Shown here: one piece after another, positions 22,701 to 32,029 of the stretch
How positions within the stretch are numbered: position 1 is the stretch's first letter
Layout of the letters: every line of letters begins with the position of its first letter
DNA from: Bolinopsis microptera
Taxonomy: Eukaryota > Ctenophora > Tentaculata > Lobata > Bolinopsidae
Assembly: GCF_026151205.1 (NCBI RefSeq)
Contig: NC_087075.1
Span: forward strand, 14,213,628-14,277,627
Reading direction: 5' to 3'
DNA: 64,000 nucleotides
Translations under genes and position numbers: made by a program
The notes under the pieces: model-generated
The model's input: the letters and a program-made list of their open reading frames with translations, nothing else
Database searches by the model: none
Told to the model about the DNA's origin: nothing

Positions 22701-25700
22701 GTGAGCCCACAGAGTAGTGTGTGAGCTACCCTTTGGCACCACGCGTCGTTGTTCACCTGTCAAAAACATATTACAGTACGTATTGCAGGTAAATAGCTCT
22801 GGTAGAGAACGCCACATTATTTTTTTTTATCTCAACTCTTATTTTACTTCGGACATTCCAACAGCCACATTGTTACACAAGTGTGTAACCAGCCAATTAC
22901 AGGAAGCCGAAGGATTCAATTATACATTAGGCCAGTGACGGTTAAGGTAGTGTGTACCATACTTTCTTCGCCCGAGACTTTGCTGCAATGGGCAGCTCCT
23001 CATTTAACCCTCACACCCGATTTCTCGAGTATTTGGCTGAGTGGACCGGGGGGCTGCATAGACCACTCAGGATCCTTAGCTGAGCGTCGACGACGCTCAC
23101 CCCACGGCTAGTGACAGAGTCGGGAATCGAACCTGGTACCTCAAGCAATACCAGGCCCGGATTAACCAACTGAGCCACTAAGCCGTTAAAGCCACTAAGC
23201 CGTTAAGTGTGCTAATACAGTGTTTAGTACAGTATATTAATATAGTACGGTACACCCTAGGATTGCACAAATCATTGTAAGTGAATGATCAAAATTACCT
23301 CTGTCTGCGTTAAATCCTTCATATGCAAGTAAAGGAGTGGCCCCTGCACCGGTACATGGAAGGACTCGGAAGAGTTCTCATACTGGGCGACCAGGACTTG
23401 CAGCCACCCAGAGACGATGACGTCATTGAGCAGTTGCCTCGGACCAAGCGTCAGGAGATTCCCAGACTGCAGCTCAACCCCGCCTAACAACCGCTTCTCT
23501 ATCGTAGCAACCTGGATGACATATTTGAATAATGTGATATACAGATTTCCTGAAGAAGATTACACACATACTTTAATTTAGCAAGTTTTGTGCCATCATT
23601 ACATTTTACTAAGTACTAAGTTCAGTCTTTCTGTACATATTTCTAAATTTGGATTAGAATACAATGGCGGAGTCAAACTTACGTTGCTGTCTTCGAAGTC
23701 CATATGGTCATCGACCTCTATTCGGATCCTGTCGACAGAAGAGGGCATCTCTTCTATTGTGTCAACCTGAATGTTTAAATATACCTGACAATCTTTAATT
23801 GAACAATGTTTTTTGCACTCATGAACTTAAACAAAGTACTAATAATCCCTGTGCTAAGGGATCACTGCAGCACGTAATAGAAGGAGAAACTTACCGTTTT
23901 GGGGGATCGAGGCGGAGGAGAACTGTGGACTACAATTCCGAAGTCGTACGGGTCCTGCGATTCCTGCGATGACTGCGGCCTCAACTGAAACGCCCATGTG
24001 CAGGTTAACGTCTGGTGCCTGAAACAGTATTCTTGGTGAGTTTTGCTTAGTCGGTTAGACAGTGGATTTCAATGATTAAAAATGGTTAATGATTTTATCC
24101 AAATTGTTAACATACGTACTAGGAACTCAAATTGTTTTTTAGCTCAGCCCAGTATACGTACCTCACAAGATTGTAGCTGTTGCTGAAGAGCTCCCAACAG
24201 CGAGGACACTTGACCTCTTCCACCCTCATGTGCACTTTCTGAAAATGCTGCTTCAACTGAAAAAGTTAGTGCCTATCAGGAGAAGCGTAAACCTGCACCA
24301 TTATATGAAAATCAACGGCAAAACCGTACTAGTCTTATCGGCCGTTCAACTAATAAAAATAGCTCACCAGGTACTGGTTGTCACCCTTGTACTGGCAGCC
24401 TTTGTAAGTACATGGAATAGGGTCCTGGTTGCATGGGTAGCTGTTGTGTCGCGATAATGTACTGGAACAGTTGAACGACGCTCCGCATTTTCCTGGAAAA
24501 TATATATGTTGCTGTTTTTACAAAGGAACACAACACGACATGGACAGCAATCTCCAAATTACTAAATTAAGAACTAACAGCCTCAATGAATGTGTGTACA
24601 GTAAATTTTATTAGATATGCGGCTGAATTGTAACAGGATGTCCGAATTTGAAACGTCGATTCCTGATTCACTCAGTCCGAGTTGAAAAATCACGAGATCA
24701 CTTTAAACTGTTGGGAAGGTTACAAAACTTTATAAGGTGTTTTTTCCACTGTTACCAGCATACATGTGCGGCGATAAGATGTTCACGGAAAAACAATTGT
24801 GACTATGTATTTACCCACCACAATTGAACAAGTTTTTCAATCCGTGCTTTGAAGCCATGTGGTTCTTGTAGCTTCTGTTTCTGACAAATTGTACAGGGGT
24901 CTCGCACGTTACGCACCAAAACGGCATATTCAGATTCTAAGACTAAGAGGAAATTAAATTCACGTCGATCTATGCACAGATAATTTTTAGGCACGGACAC
25001 AGTAATCATGGTAGCATGGATTCAAACAGACAAGCAGTGTTATTTGCAGTAGCACCAGTTAACGATAGAGTACGTTTTCAGTTTGCGGGCCTGAATGTAA
25101 AGGACCGTCAATGTGGCCAAAAATACGATACGAATATGTACGGTACCAGCTAAAATATCTGCCAGTTACATTCAGTACAAGTAGAATTTTCATTCCATTT
25201 AATTTTAGGGAAGGGGAAGTTAAACAAGTAAATAAAATTTACCACTATTAACGGTTGAAAATATATATTGAACACGAAGCAGCACTACATCTGCAAAAAA
25301 GGGAACGAAGGTAAATTTAAACTAGCGTCTAAGACATGGCTTTGGCTACACAAGCAGTAAAGACGAAAGCATATGCAGAATGTTAGTAACACTAGCATCA
25401 TAACACCAATAGTTAGATTTGTAGTTGCACCAAGCTCTACAGGTGATAATGTTTGCAATATATAGTAACAAAGTATCTGCATGCAGGATTTTAAATAGAA
25501 ATTTTAATAGCGTACAGAAAAGCTCTAACCCATGATCCGAAATAAAATGCAGCTGGTAAACGAACTAAAGAGGGGTCCACTGAACGAACCGGACGCGGAT
25601 CACGCACGTTACGTGCACAGTTAATTTTTAAGCACGGACACAGTAAATCATATATGGTAGCATGGATTCAAACAGACAAACAGTGTTATTTGCAGTAGCA

Positions 25701-28700
25701 CCAGTTAACGATGGAGTACGTTTTCAGTTTGCGGGTCTATATGTAAAGGACCGTCAATGTGGCCAAAAATACGATACGAATATGTACGGTACCAGCTAAA
25801 ATATCTGCCAGTTACATTCAGTACAAGTATATTTCGAATAGAAATTTTAATAGCGTACAGCAAAGCTCTAACCCATGATCCGAAACCACTGAACCATTTC
25901 AACAGCGCACCTATTACCCGTTATCTATTTTATCAATACTTGAACTTCCGTGTTATCTCATCTAAAATAAACACCCCGCACACAAAATGAATTCCATTGA
26001 CTTTGAGGGCAAGTGCTGCATTTAAAATTACACAAACTCTTATTACAATTGTGAAAAGGATTCCAAGTTTACATATTTAAAACGGCAATGACTAATTACA
26101 CAGCACAAATTGAAATTTTGAGTGTCTAACCTGGTAAAAATGAACTGCACCATGGTGAACTAGTACTTCAACTCTGTCAGGTATAACCATGCTTGTCCTC
26201 CTGTATACTGCCTCCTCCTGGAACATACAGTTCTTGTCAGTGAAGTTGTGTCCTAGATTCTGTTTTTAAACACTTACTGTCAAAGTTAAGCAAAGCAGCA
26301 CTCATGGATATATGCATTATTCCTTTGGTTCCAGTTGGTGTAAACTTAAAGCACAGTTCATCATTTGGATCTCACTCAGTTCACAATCGCGACCTCATAT
26401 TAGAGTAAATGTTTTTAATAATACGCAATTGGACAACTAAACCGAAACATGCTATAACTAAACAATGTTAATGTTCCGTTCCTGATTGAACAGTTAGCAT
26501 CACAGTCAGTTGGAGGAGCGACCAACACACTATCAAGATCGGTTGTTTATCTTAAACCCCCCCCCCCAACAGTTTGTATTGTACGTGGGCAATGGGCACG
26601 GTTATATAAGTACAACAATCACACTATTTCAAGTTCATGACGTAATCATGGCGTGTTTACCGCGGTGCAGATATTGCACGCGGACCTTGCCGAGCCGAGA
26701 TGTGGTAGAGATAACAATGTGAACAGAGGGTCAAATAAAGATAAGGAAAGTAAACACACGATATCGATCTGCTGACTCGTCCTGTTTGTGATTGGACGGA
26801 TCGGTGTCACATGACATAACACCTCTATTACAAGTGGTCGCTCGTTGAGGATGACGGAGCACATCAGGGCTGCCCGTCGTCAGAATAAATTTAATTCAGT
26901 TGTTAGTATAATTGTTATATTGTGGTGTTGGTAACCTACCTTCGTTGTGTTTCTTTTGACTTTGTTATCATGCTGTGCTCTGGAAATTGTGATAGTACCT
27001 GTCCGATTTGTTAAGGAGACGATCTCCCTAGCTGTTCATATGTTGCAGGATCAGAATGTTCGTGAGGAACAGTCACCAAAAGTGAGTTACTTACCTGCTG
27101 TGTGTTTTCGTACTCTGGTCTTCACTCAAGTTGCAAAGCTGCAATAAACGTATCGCAAAGAACATTTATATCTGAAAATTGTGTTAGTACCAGTTTGATC
27201 AGTTAAGGTGAGGATTGCCTCGATCTGTCGGGTTCAGCTTAACTGCCTAGGTCAAGAGCTGTAGAACCGAAGGATCAAAACATATGTTGCTTGTTGCTCG
27301 TATCAACTATAAAACATCAATTTTGAGGGATAAGGAAGTGTTTATAGGTTCTGAAACCTAGCTAAATCGATTTTTCGTGCAATTTTAGGTCAGAAACAGT
27401 CATCAAAATGAGTTAATAAGAAGGTCGATTTCTCGGTTATTTTTGAGCTTTCGTTCAGAAAATAATTCGGGGCCTTCAAAGGGGGGTAACAAGAAAGCGT
27501 TACAAGTGTTACAAGCCTTCTATAATACAAAATGTGTATCATCTCTTCAACCCGCTGAACAGGTGCTTACCCTAAAAATGTAAACAAATGTGTTTCACCT
27601 CCTCAACCCGCTGAACAGGTGCTTACTATTAAAGTAAACAAATGTGTTTCACCTCCCCACCAGTATCCACATCTATAATACAGGGATATATAGATTAGTT
27701 CTCTAGGAAAATATCCTGACCGCACCTGATGCACTGTATCTGTAGATAAGCAGTCAACAGAACAAAACACAACGTCCGGGCACTTTGGGCATGGCAGTGG
27801 GGCTCTGAAATATAATAATTTATATTTATATTATATCTCAAATTCTAAATCCGGTACGGCTCTGCACACATGATATCTCTCTCTGCCATGAAACATGGCT
27901 AACCTTTTAAACTATGATTTAAAACCTAAACCTAAACTAAAACTCAACTGGGCTCTCCTATGTCACCTAACTAAACCTGAAACCAATAAGTAATTTTAGA
28001 TTATTATATTTTTCTATATGATTTTACATTTACACTTTTACATTCGTTGCTAAATTGTAGCTCTCTTATCAGTAGTTCTGTGTGCGCCTTGAATTATCTC
28101 TCTGGCTTTGTAGATTTGTATACATTGTTTGTACATTTTCTGTACAACGTGTACGATGCCTTATCCGCTACAGAGTGAACATATTGAGATGGTAGATGAT
28201 GCTATGGTTGAGAATGGCCAGTTCCTTACGGAATATGTGAATCAGATACACATGGCGACGGACAGTATTTTCAAGGAGATTAGAAGTAAAATCGGAGTTG
28301 AACACAACGATGATGTGCGATTTGATAAACTGAACCAGAGAAGTGTGCCTAGAGAAAGGTTATCAGAATGGTTAGAAACAATGTGCTGGATACTGAACAA
28401 TTATTGTGGACCATTGTTACAATCCGCCTCAGAAACAGCTGGCGACAACCGAATGTTCAGGAAAGAAAAAATAGCAGATGCGACCAAAATCATAGAACTA
28501 CAAGAGAAGTTACTCACTAAGCAAGAAGAAGATATGGCAAAAATCAATGATTTGCAGGAGAAGTTAGCTTCGAAGAAGGATGACGAGATTGGAACTGTGA
28601 AAATTGCAGCTCAGAAAGAGATCAAAACCTTTTCGTCTCTGTTGAAAAACACGTGCGAAAACGCCTTTGCACCGAAGAAGATCCAAGCTGCAGTGAAAAG

Positions 28701-31205
28701 GGTTGCCCTAGAAGATGATCGAAGTAAAAGTCTGATTATCTTTGGGCTTCCAGAGACGGAGGAAAACCTGGATGCTAAGGTATCTGGTATTTTGTTGGAC
28801 CATCTCAACGAAAAACCGAAAATTTTGAGATGTAAACGAGTTGGAAAGGACACAAGTGAACGAGTCAGGCCAGTGAAATTTATTTTGTCAAGCTCAGATC
28901 AAGCTCGTACCATCTTGAGCAAGACTAAGCTACTAAGACATGTAGACGGGTTTAGTTCAGTTTACATCACTCCTGATAGATCAGCTGCAGACAGGATGGC
29001 CTACAAGAAAGTTGTCGACCAGCTACTCAATAAAAGGACAGCAGAGCCTGACAAAGTTCATGTTATCAGGAACTTTAGAGTCATTAGCTCGGAGAAGGAG
29101 CCTTTAGAGTGATATATTTTCTATAAGTACCATATTATATGTTTTAATTCATTGATTAATTAATTTTTTGCTAGGGCCCAATGTTATTGCGGGTGTGGTA
29201 TTTTTTACTGCACACTACTGTGTTTTGGTTACCCCTCTTTCAATACATAATTTGGGTTTCATACTGGGATGGTGGAATTTAGGGCTATATCGGGTTTCTC
29301 CTTGTATAACTGGGTTTATTTAGAAGCATTCAATTCTGTATAATTATGTATTGTTTGAAAAGTTTAAGATAAAATTGGGCGACATCTGTCCGACAGCGAC
29401 ATCTGTCCGACAGCCGAATTAGCGATTTCGGACAGATGTCGCTGTCGGACAGGAGTCGTTTTTGGCGACAGATGTCGTTTTTTTCTGGTACCCTGAGTCG
29501 GACAGATGTCGCTGTCGGACAGGAGTTGTGTTACCTTTCTATATTTATATAACAAGTATATTGACGTAGTGGATGGTTGAGGGGGTTTCAAGCACAGGTC
29601 ACTCTCAAATCCTAAAGATAAGCAGTGGCCTTCGGTACTTGAAACCTCTTCAAACCTCCCCTGATTTATTTATTATTGATATTGTTTGATTGTGCCGTAA
29701 AAATAAATATTTGTTTTATTTTAAAAAAATATTCGTTTTATTAATAATAATAGTTATCTGATAATATAAAATATAATAATAATATCAGATTTAGAAACTG
29801 GAACTTGTGGGGGACTAAAAATTCTTATTAAAAAACACATCTTTAATAACTAGATATTATGACAATAGAACACAGTTAACACATGTTCTACTGACACTGC
29901 ACCTGCAAATATTGAGACAGTACTGACAGTGAGAAGACCACTTTCCAGGCAGAACAGTCCACACCTGCGCCTCTTCCACTACCAGCACGTCACCTGTAAT
30001 ACTTCATCAGGTCGTTATCTTTACATACAGATCAGGTAACCTAGTAACCTTGTTGCCCTGGTAACCTGGTAACCTGGTAACCTGGTAACCTTGTTCTTAC
30101 CAATATGTAAATCCTCGTTAACCACGACGAATCTCCGTCTCTCCTCTGACGGCCCTAAACACCTGGTACCCTAGTAACCTTGTTGCCCTGGTAACCTGGT
30201 AACCTGGTAACCTTGTCCACACCTGCGCCTCTTCCACTACCAGCACGTCATCTGTAATACTTCATCAGGTCGTTATCTTTACATACAGATCAGGTAACCT
30301 AGTAACCTTGTTGCCCTGGTAACCTGGTTACCTTGTTCTTACCAATATGCAGGTCCTCTTTAGCCACGACGAATCTCCCTCTCTCCTCTGACCCTAAACA
30401 CCTGGTACCCTAGTAACCTTGTTGCCCTGGTAACCTTGTTCTTACCAATATGCAGGTCCTCTTTAGCCACGACGAATCTTCCTCTCTCCTCTGACTCCGC
30501 TATTTGTAACTTGCTGGTTACAAAGTTATATTCCTCTGATAAAACAGTTTGTGTAACCAAGTCAGGTGGTGTACACTGTCTCGGAGGGTTGTGACACTTC
30601 TCCCCAGTACTGGTATTTACTGACTTCTCCTCAGTGTTCACTGAAGTACTGGTACCTGGGGCCTGGTTCAGTACCCGGAGGATTTCCCTTTTCAGTTTAG
30701 TTAGAGGACACTGCTCTATTGGGTCAAATCTCCGTGTTATTGGACTGAAGTGGGTTTCATCGTTTGAATTTTGTTCTTCTTTAGAGTTCGAATTGAAAAT
30801 AGATTTGAAGCACCTCTTACAACAGATTGATTTTAAGAGCTTTAGATCTGCCCTCATTTCATAATTGAGGCTCAACTTTGAGAGCACGACAATCCTCACA
30901 GCAACAATCAACACAAGTGACTCAGTAGCAGCAGAGTTCTTGATAGCTTCACAAAGTTCAGATAAAGCAAGCAGATGATTCCCCTCCTCAGCTAGCACCT
31001 CCGCAAACCCTACATGTGCTCTAGCTAGCTCGTCAGATTTGTAAGACTTAGAGAGAGTGGGAGAGAAGGCTGTATCTGAGGAGTGTAAGTGAGAGGTCAC
31101 GTGGGAGAGGAGGGTTTCCTCAGAGCTCCTGTTATTCTGCACTTGTAGTCGTGTGAGGTGGTTCCGGAGGAAGTCTGAATATTGGCGCTCAAACTGCGAG
31201 TACAT
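10669..31205 (-). CDS. SMYD4-like: SMYD4-like SET/MYND lysine methyltransferase, 9 exons
   Basis: Exons on the minus strand: 31205-30446, 29993-29903, 27804-27726, 12927-12817, 12698-12289, 12182-12087, 11615-11409, 11093-10922, 10785-10669. They total 2043 nt (680 aa) with matching phases and GT-AG borders. Order of domains: a helical N-terminus, possibly TPR-like; an early SET strand (GRFVVAKEDLHIG, then GDVLVVEE); a MYND zinc finger built across exons 2-4 (CxxC, CPKC, CSVDC, HxxxC); a middle helical part with PCNAHEIS; the SET core FLSLLNHSCNPNV and NYGYHY; the post-SET CGCGPC; and a final Cys pair cluster (CCRC, CGTC). SMYD proteins transfer methyl groups from S-adenosylmethionine to lysines. 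The SMYD4 type is larger and linked to heart and muscle development in vertebrates. Intron 3 holds a 14.67 kb transposon, and several exon borders are tandemly duplicated. The extreme C-terminus is the least certain part. Confidence 0.9.
11255..11423 (-). repeat. Tandem array of 5' splice donors, 8 copies
   Basis: Eight copies of a 17-25 bp unit (AACCTGACAGTGACACT on the plus strand; starts at 11255, 11272, 11292, 11312, 11337, 11359, 11384 and 11406). On the minus strand each reads ACTGTCAG|GTTAGT or close to it, a good donor. The last exonic copy supplies the donor of exon 7 of the SMYD4-like gene (exon end 11409). Confidence 0.85.
13005..14393 (+). repeat. Left terminal inverted repeat
   Basis: Inverted partner of 26297-27678. 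The outer part (13021-13145) holds three related units built on GGTGAAACACATTTGTTTAC and GCACCTGTTCAGCGGGTTGA, a possible transposase-binding array. The two short frames reported inside it recur unchanged in the other repeat and are not supported as genes. Confidence 0.95.
14464..14553. repeat. 30-bp tandem triplication
   Basis: Three copies of a 30-bp unit containing AGCAGGTTTAAATAAAATAT lie just inside the left inverted repeat. Next to them (from 14547) is a diverged copy of a segment of the inverted repeat found at 14175. Confidence 0.85.
14612..16928 (-). CDS. DDE transposase, DDE_Tnp_4 type, probable THAP-like start
   Basis: The core exons on the minus strand are 16404-16201, 16022-15852, 15624-15564, 15447-15259 and 14886-14612, 900 nt with consistent phases. 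They hold an N-terminal helical/HTH part (VHQYTGLPNGEVF ... EDQLLITLKKLR, then VSRSQITSIWRSW). The three catalytic acids follow: D in HPNTRIVIDCTE, D in NVMADKGF and E in RIHVERSIGYLK. This is the IS5/PIF-Harbinger-type nuclease. Two upstream exons (16928-16840 and 16720-16673) give a Cys-x4-Cys (MKCSIPGC) and Cys-x2-His (SRVCDTH) with a Trp before the second pair, as in THAP DNA-binding domains. Joining them to 16404 needs an exon I did not find, so the N-terminus is tentative. The stop codon overlaps an AATAAA signal. No lesion is seen in the core. Confidence 0.92.
14925..15095. repeat. MITE fragment in a transposase intron
   Basis: GATTAATCACTCTACAC and the stretch ending AACGAGAAATTAG match, in inverted orientation, pieces near 9290-9340 and 9671-9770. 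It lies in the intron between 14886 and 15259, so it entered, or came with, the larger element without touching its exons. Confidence 0.55.
17162..19670 (-). CDS. C2H2 multi-zinc-finger protein carried by the transposon
   Basis: Five exons on the minus strand: 19670-19481, 19312-18850, 18670-18461, 18290-18103, 17955-17162, totalling 1845 nt (614 aa) with matching phases. The first three exons give an acidic, mostly non-globular part with a short Cys-containing N-terminus (TRYCGGVCEH). The last exon holds about nine C2H2-type fingers with classical linkers such as HTGDKQYKC and HTGAKPYSC, plus one atypical finger (CQYHACGVK). Tandem fingers of this kind bind DNA in a sequence-specific way. 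The gene lies between the YqaJ and transposase genes, in the same orientation, and fully inside the inverted repeats. It is therefore cargo, possibly a captured host gene or an accessory factor that recognises the element's ends. An upstream exon is possible, because an acceptor-like TTTAG lies just before the start. Confidence 0.88.
20101..21924 (-). CDS. YqaJ/lambda-exonuclease-type nuclease
   Basis: Exons on the minus strand: about 21924-21726, 21549-21343, 21208-21075, 20890-20617, 20430-20284, 20150-20101. Phases agree from the first junction to the stop. From the first in-frame ATG (21843) the product is about 309 aa. Signature segments of the YqaJ domain appear in order: KKFRLTSTKFHQVL, LEWGTTHEDEARREF, LGASPDGLVG followed by the Asp/Glu-x-Lys site (TLEIKC), YYDQIQGQLHFTGRK and FFPWTPKK. 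This is the PD-(D/E)XK nuclease fold of phage lambda exonuclease, which resects duplex ends. Its use in transposition is inferred. The first exon overlaps the last exon of the protease gene in another frame. A TGA stands directly before the open stretch at 21924, so the true start is 21843, an upstream spliced exon, or a fusion with the protease. Confidence 0.9.
21882..25009 (-). CDS. Zinc-finger/Ulp1-type (C48) cysteine protease
   Basis: Exons on the minus strand: 24492-24368, 24256-24162, 24018-23895, 23766-23683, 23511-23299, 22756-22555, 22346-22252, 22001-21882 (about 352 aa), with agreeing phases. The first part holds three zinc fingers: CGASFNCSSTLSRH, CTYKGCQYKGDNQYL continuing to HFQKVH, and CPRCWELF to HQTLTC. 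After an acidic linker comes a C48 protease domain: LLNDVIVSGWLQVL, His in AGHW, Asp in RIYDSL, and Gln plus Cys in QQTNRVDCGVYML. That is the Ulp1/SENP catalytic set. A first exon at 25009-24815 (start MITVSVPKNYLC) is likely, but its junction to 24492 is off by one base in either plausible frame, so the 5' end is unsettled. An exon at 26226-26131 may also belong. The role could be processing of element proteins or removal of SUMO; neither is shown. Confidence 0.88.
22990..23195 (-). repeat. tRNA-derived SINE in the protease gene intron
   Basis: The minus strand from about 23190 reads like a tRNA: an A box (GTGGCTCAGTTGG) and, after about 40 nt, a B box (GGTTCGATTCC), followed by an unrelated body to about 22990. 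No intact tRNA cloverleaf could be drawn, so it is a SINE head and not a tRNA gene. It lies between protease exons 23511-23299 and 22756-22555. Confidence 0.7.
24975..25830 (+). repeat. Duplicated ~215-bp segment with two 45-codon frames
   Basis: 24975-25190 and about 25610-25830 are direct copies with few differences. Each contains a small plus-strand frame, at 25016-25153 and 25662-25799, both 45 aa, beginning MDSNRQ and ending MYGTS. The first copy's ATG is 7 bp from the start of the protease exon on the other strand, so the duplicated piece may include a promoter. Coding status is unknown. Confidence 0.6.
26297..27678 (-). repeat. Right terminal inverted repeat
   Basis: Inverted partner of 13005-14393. 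Its inner end is at AGCACTCAT (26297-26305). Differences seen are the homopolymer length at about 26557-26567 and rare substitutions near the inner end. Confidence 0.95.
28156..29112 (+). CDS. LINE ORF1-like coiled-coil/RRM protein
   Basis: An uninterrupted frame of 318 aa from the ATG at 28156. The longer frame back to 28129 needs a TTG. Residues about 105-165 are Glu/Lys-rich heptads, likely a coiled coil. Residues about 195-310 read SLIIFGLPETEE ... KRVGKD ... RPVKFIL ... YITPDRSAADRM, the pattern of the RRM-like core of retrotransposon ORF1 proteins, which bind RNA. No reverse transcriptase follows, and I see no poly(A) tail or target duplication. It lies on the opposite strand within intron 2 of the SMYD4-like gene, so it is either a 5' fragment of a retroelement or a domesticated copy. 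Confidence 0.6.
   Translation: MPYPLQSEHIEMVDDAMVENGQFLTEYVNQIHMATDSIFKEIRSKIGVEHNDDVRFDKLNQRSVPRERLSEWLETMCWILNNYCGPLLQSASETAGDNRMFRKEKIADATKIIELQEKLLTKQEEDMAKINDLQEKLASKKDDEIGTVKIAAQKEIKTFSSLLKNTCENAFAPKKIQAAVKRVALEDDRSKSLIIFGLPETEENLDAKVSGILLDHLNEKPKILRCKRVGKDTSERVRPVKFILSSSDQARTILSKTKLLRHVDGFSSVYITPDRSAADRMAYKKVVDQLLNKRTAEPDKVHVIRNFRVISSEKEPLE
29376..29525. repeat. Inverted repeat cluster of a 16-bp motif
   Basis: The motif GCGACATCTGTCCGAC occurs twice in one orientation (about 29379-29415) and its complement three times (about 29428-29520). The two blocks can fold into a long hairpin. No coding function is seen. Confidence 0.8.
29995..30440 (-). repeat. Triplicated exon-end/donor block of the SMYD4-like gene
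   Basis: A block made of the 3' end of SMYD4-like exon 1, its donor (GTAAGAAC) and GGTAACC-rich intron sequence is present three times. Exonic parts lie at 30446 (real), 30393-30343 and 30154-30101. Both extra copies keep an open frame, are preceded by GTTTAG and end in the same donor. They could therefore act as in-frame cassette exons of 51 and 54 nt. Confidence 0.8.
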
Positions 31206-32029
31206 TCTTCCAGTACTACCACTATTAACACCACTATACTATCACTATTAGTATTACTAGTACTAGTAGTACTATCAGTATTACCACTATAACTACCCTA
31301 CTGTTACTACTACTAGTACTATACTAGTACTGCTACTACCGCGAGTACATTGCTCTGAAATAAAGCGTTTACATATAAACTTTTGGAAATGGTTTTATAG
31401 CAATGTTTTGATCGTTTAAACTTAAAGCCTAAAGAGTAACGACAATATTTGACATAAGGCACCATGTGAGAACAACGACTAGATATTTATTTAACTTTCG
31501 CAAATAAAATGTATAATTTCAAATTAGCTGAATAACACTAATTAATTTAACAGTTTCAAACGACATAACGTACGTGAAGGAGGAAAATATTCTGGTTCAA
31601 GTAAAAGTAAGTCAAGAGAGAAGTGTAAGTTAAAAGTGTGAGTTAGAGCCCAGAGTGCCTATTATATATAGAATATAATATAGTATATATAGAATGTGTT
31701 GCTGAGCGTGGAGGCGAGTCTGTCAACACATCAGAACACAATGTACGTGTAGTGTGTAGTGTACTTGTAGTGTATTCTAGCTCTTATTTTACATTTAACT
31801 TAAATACCATATATATATTAATATTAATAGTTACGTTTTCTTTACTTTAGAGACTTATTGAGTTTCTCAGGGTTCACTTCAGTTTAAGATTATAACGTCT
31901 TCGAGGATGCGCTATTTATCAGAAACAAAACAAAACTACAATGCACGTTTGTACTTTATTATTATCACTTCGAGATGGCCAGGCCTACTCTCATGCTGTC
32001 TATATGTGATGATTAATTCTGAAAAACTA
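31206..32029. other. Upstream region of the SMYD4-like gene
   Basis: Low-complexity TAC/ACT sequence at about 31213-31345 lies next to the start codon. The rest is AT-rich with no recognisable gene. The promoter must lie here or further right but cannot be pinpointed. Confidence 0.4.

Larger units (their letters stand above)
13005..27678 (-). mobile_element. 14.67 kb four-gene DNA transposon (Harbinger/ISL2EU-like)
   Basis: It is bounded by inverted repeats 13005-14393 and 26297-27678. These differ in length by 7 bp, fully explained by a G tract (18 G at 14116-14133 against 11 C on the right). By eye they are otherwise almost identical, which suggests recent insertion. The outermost bases read TAGATGTGGATACTGG. 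A TA flanks both ends, compatible with a 2-bp duplication, but the exact ends are ambiguous. Inside, all four genes lie on the minus strand in the order protease, YqaJ nuclease, C2H2 protein, transposase. The element lies in intron 3 of the SMYD4-like gene, in the same orientation. Confidence 0.95.

Noticed and set aside
23105-23190. Functional tRNA gene
   Set aside because: It has A and B boxes but no convincing acceptor and anticodon stems, and a SINE-like body follows.
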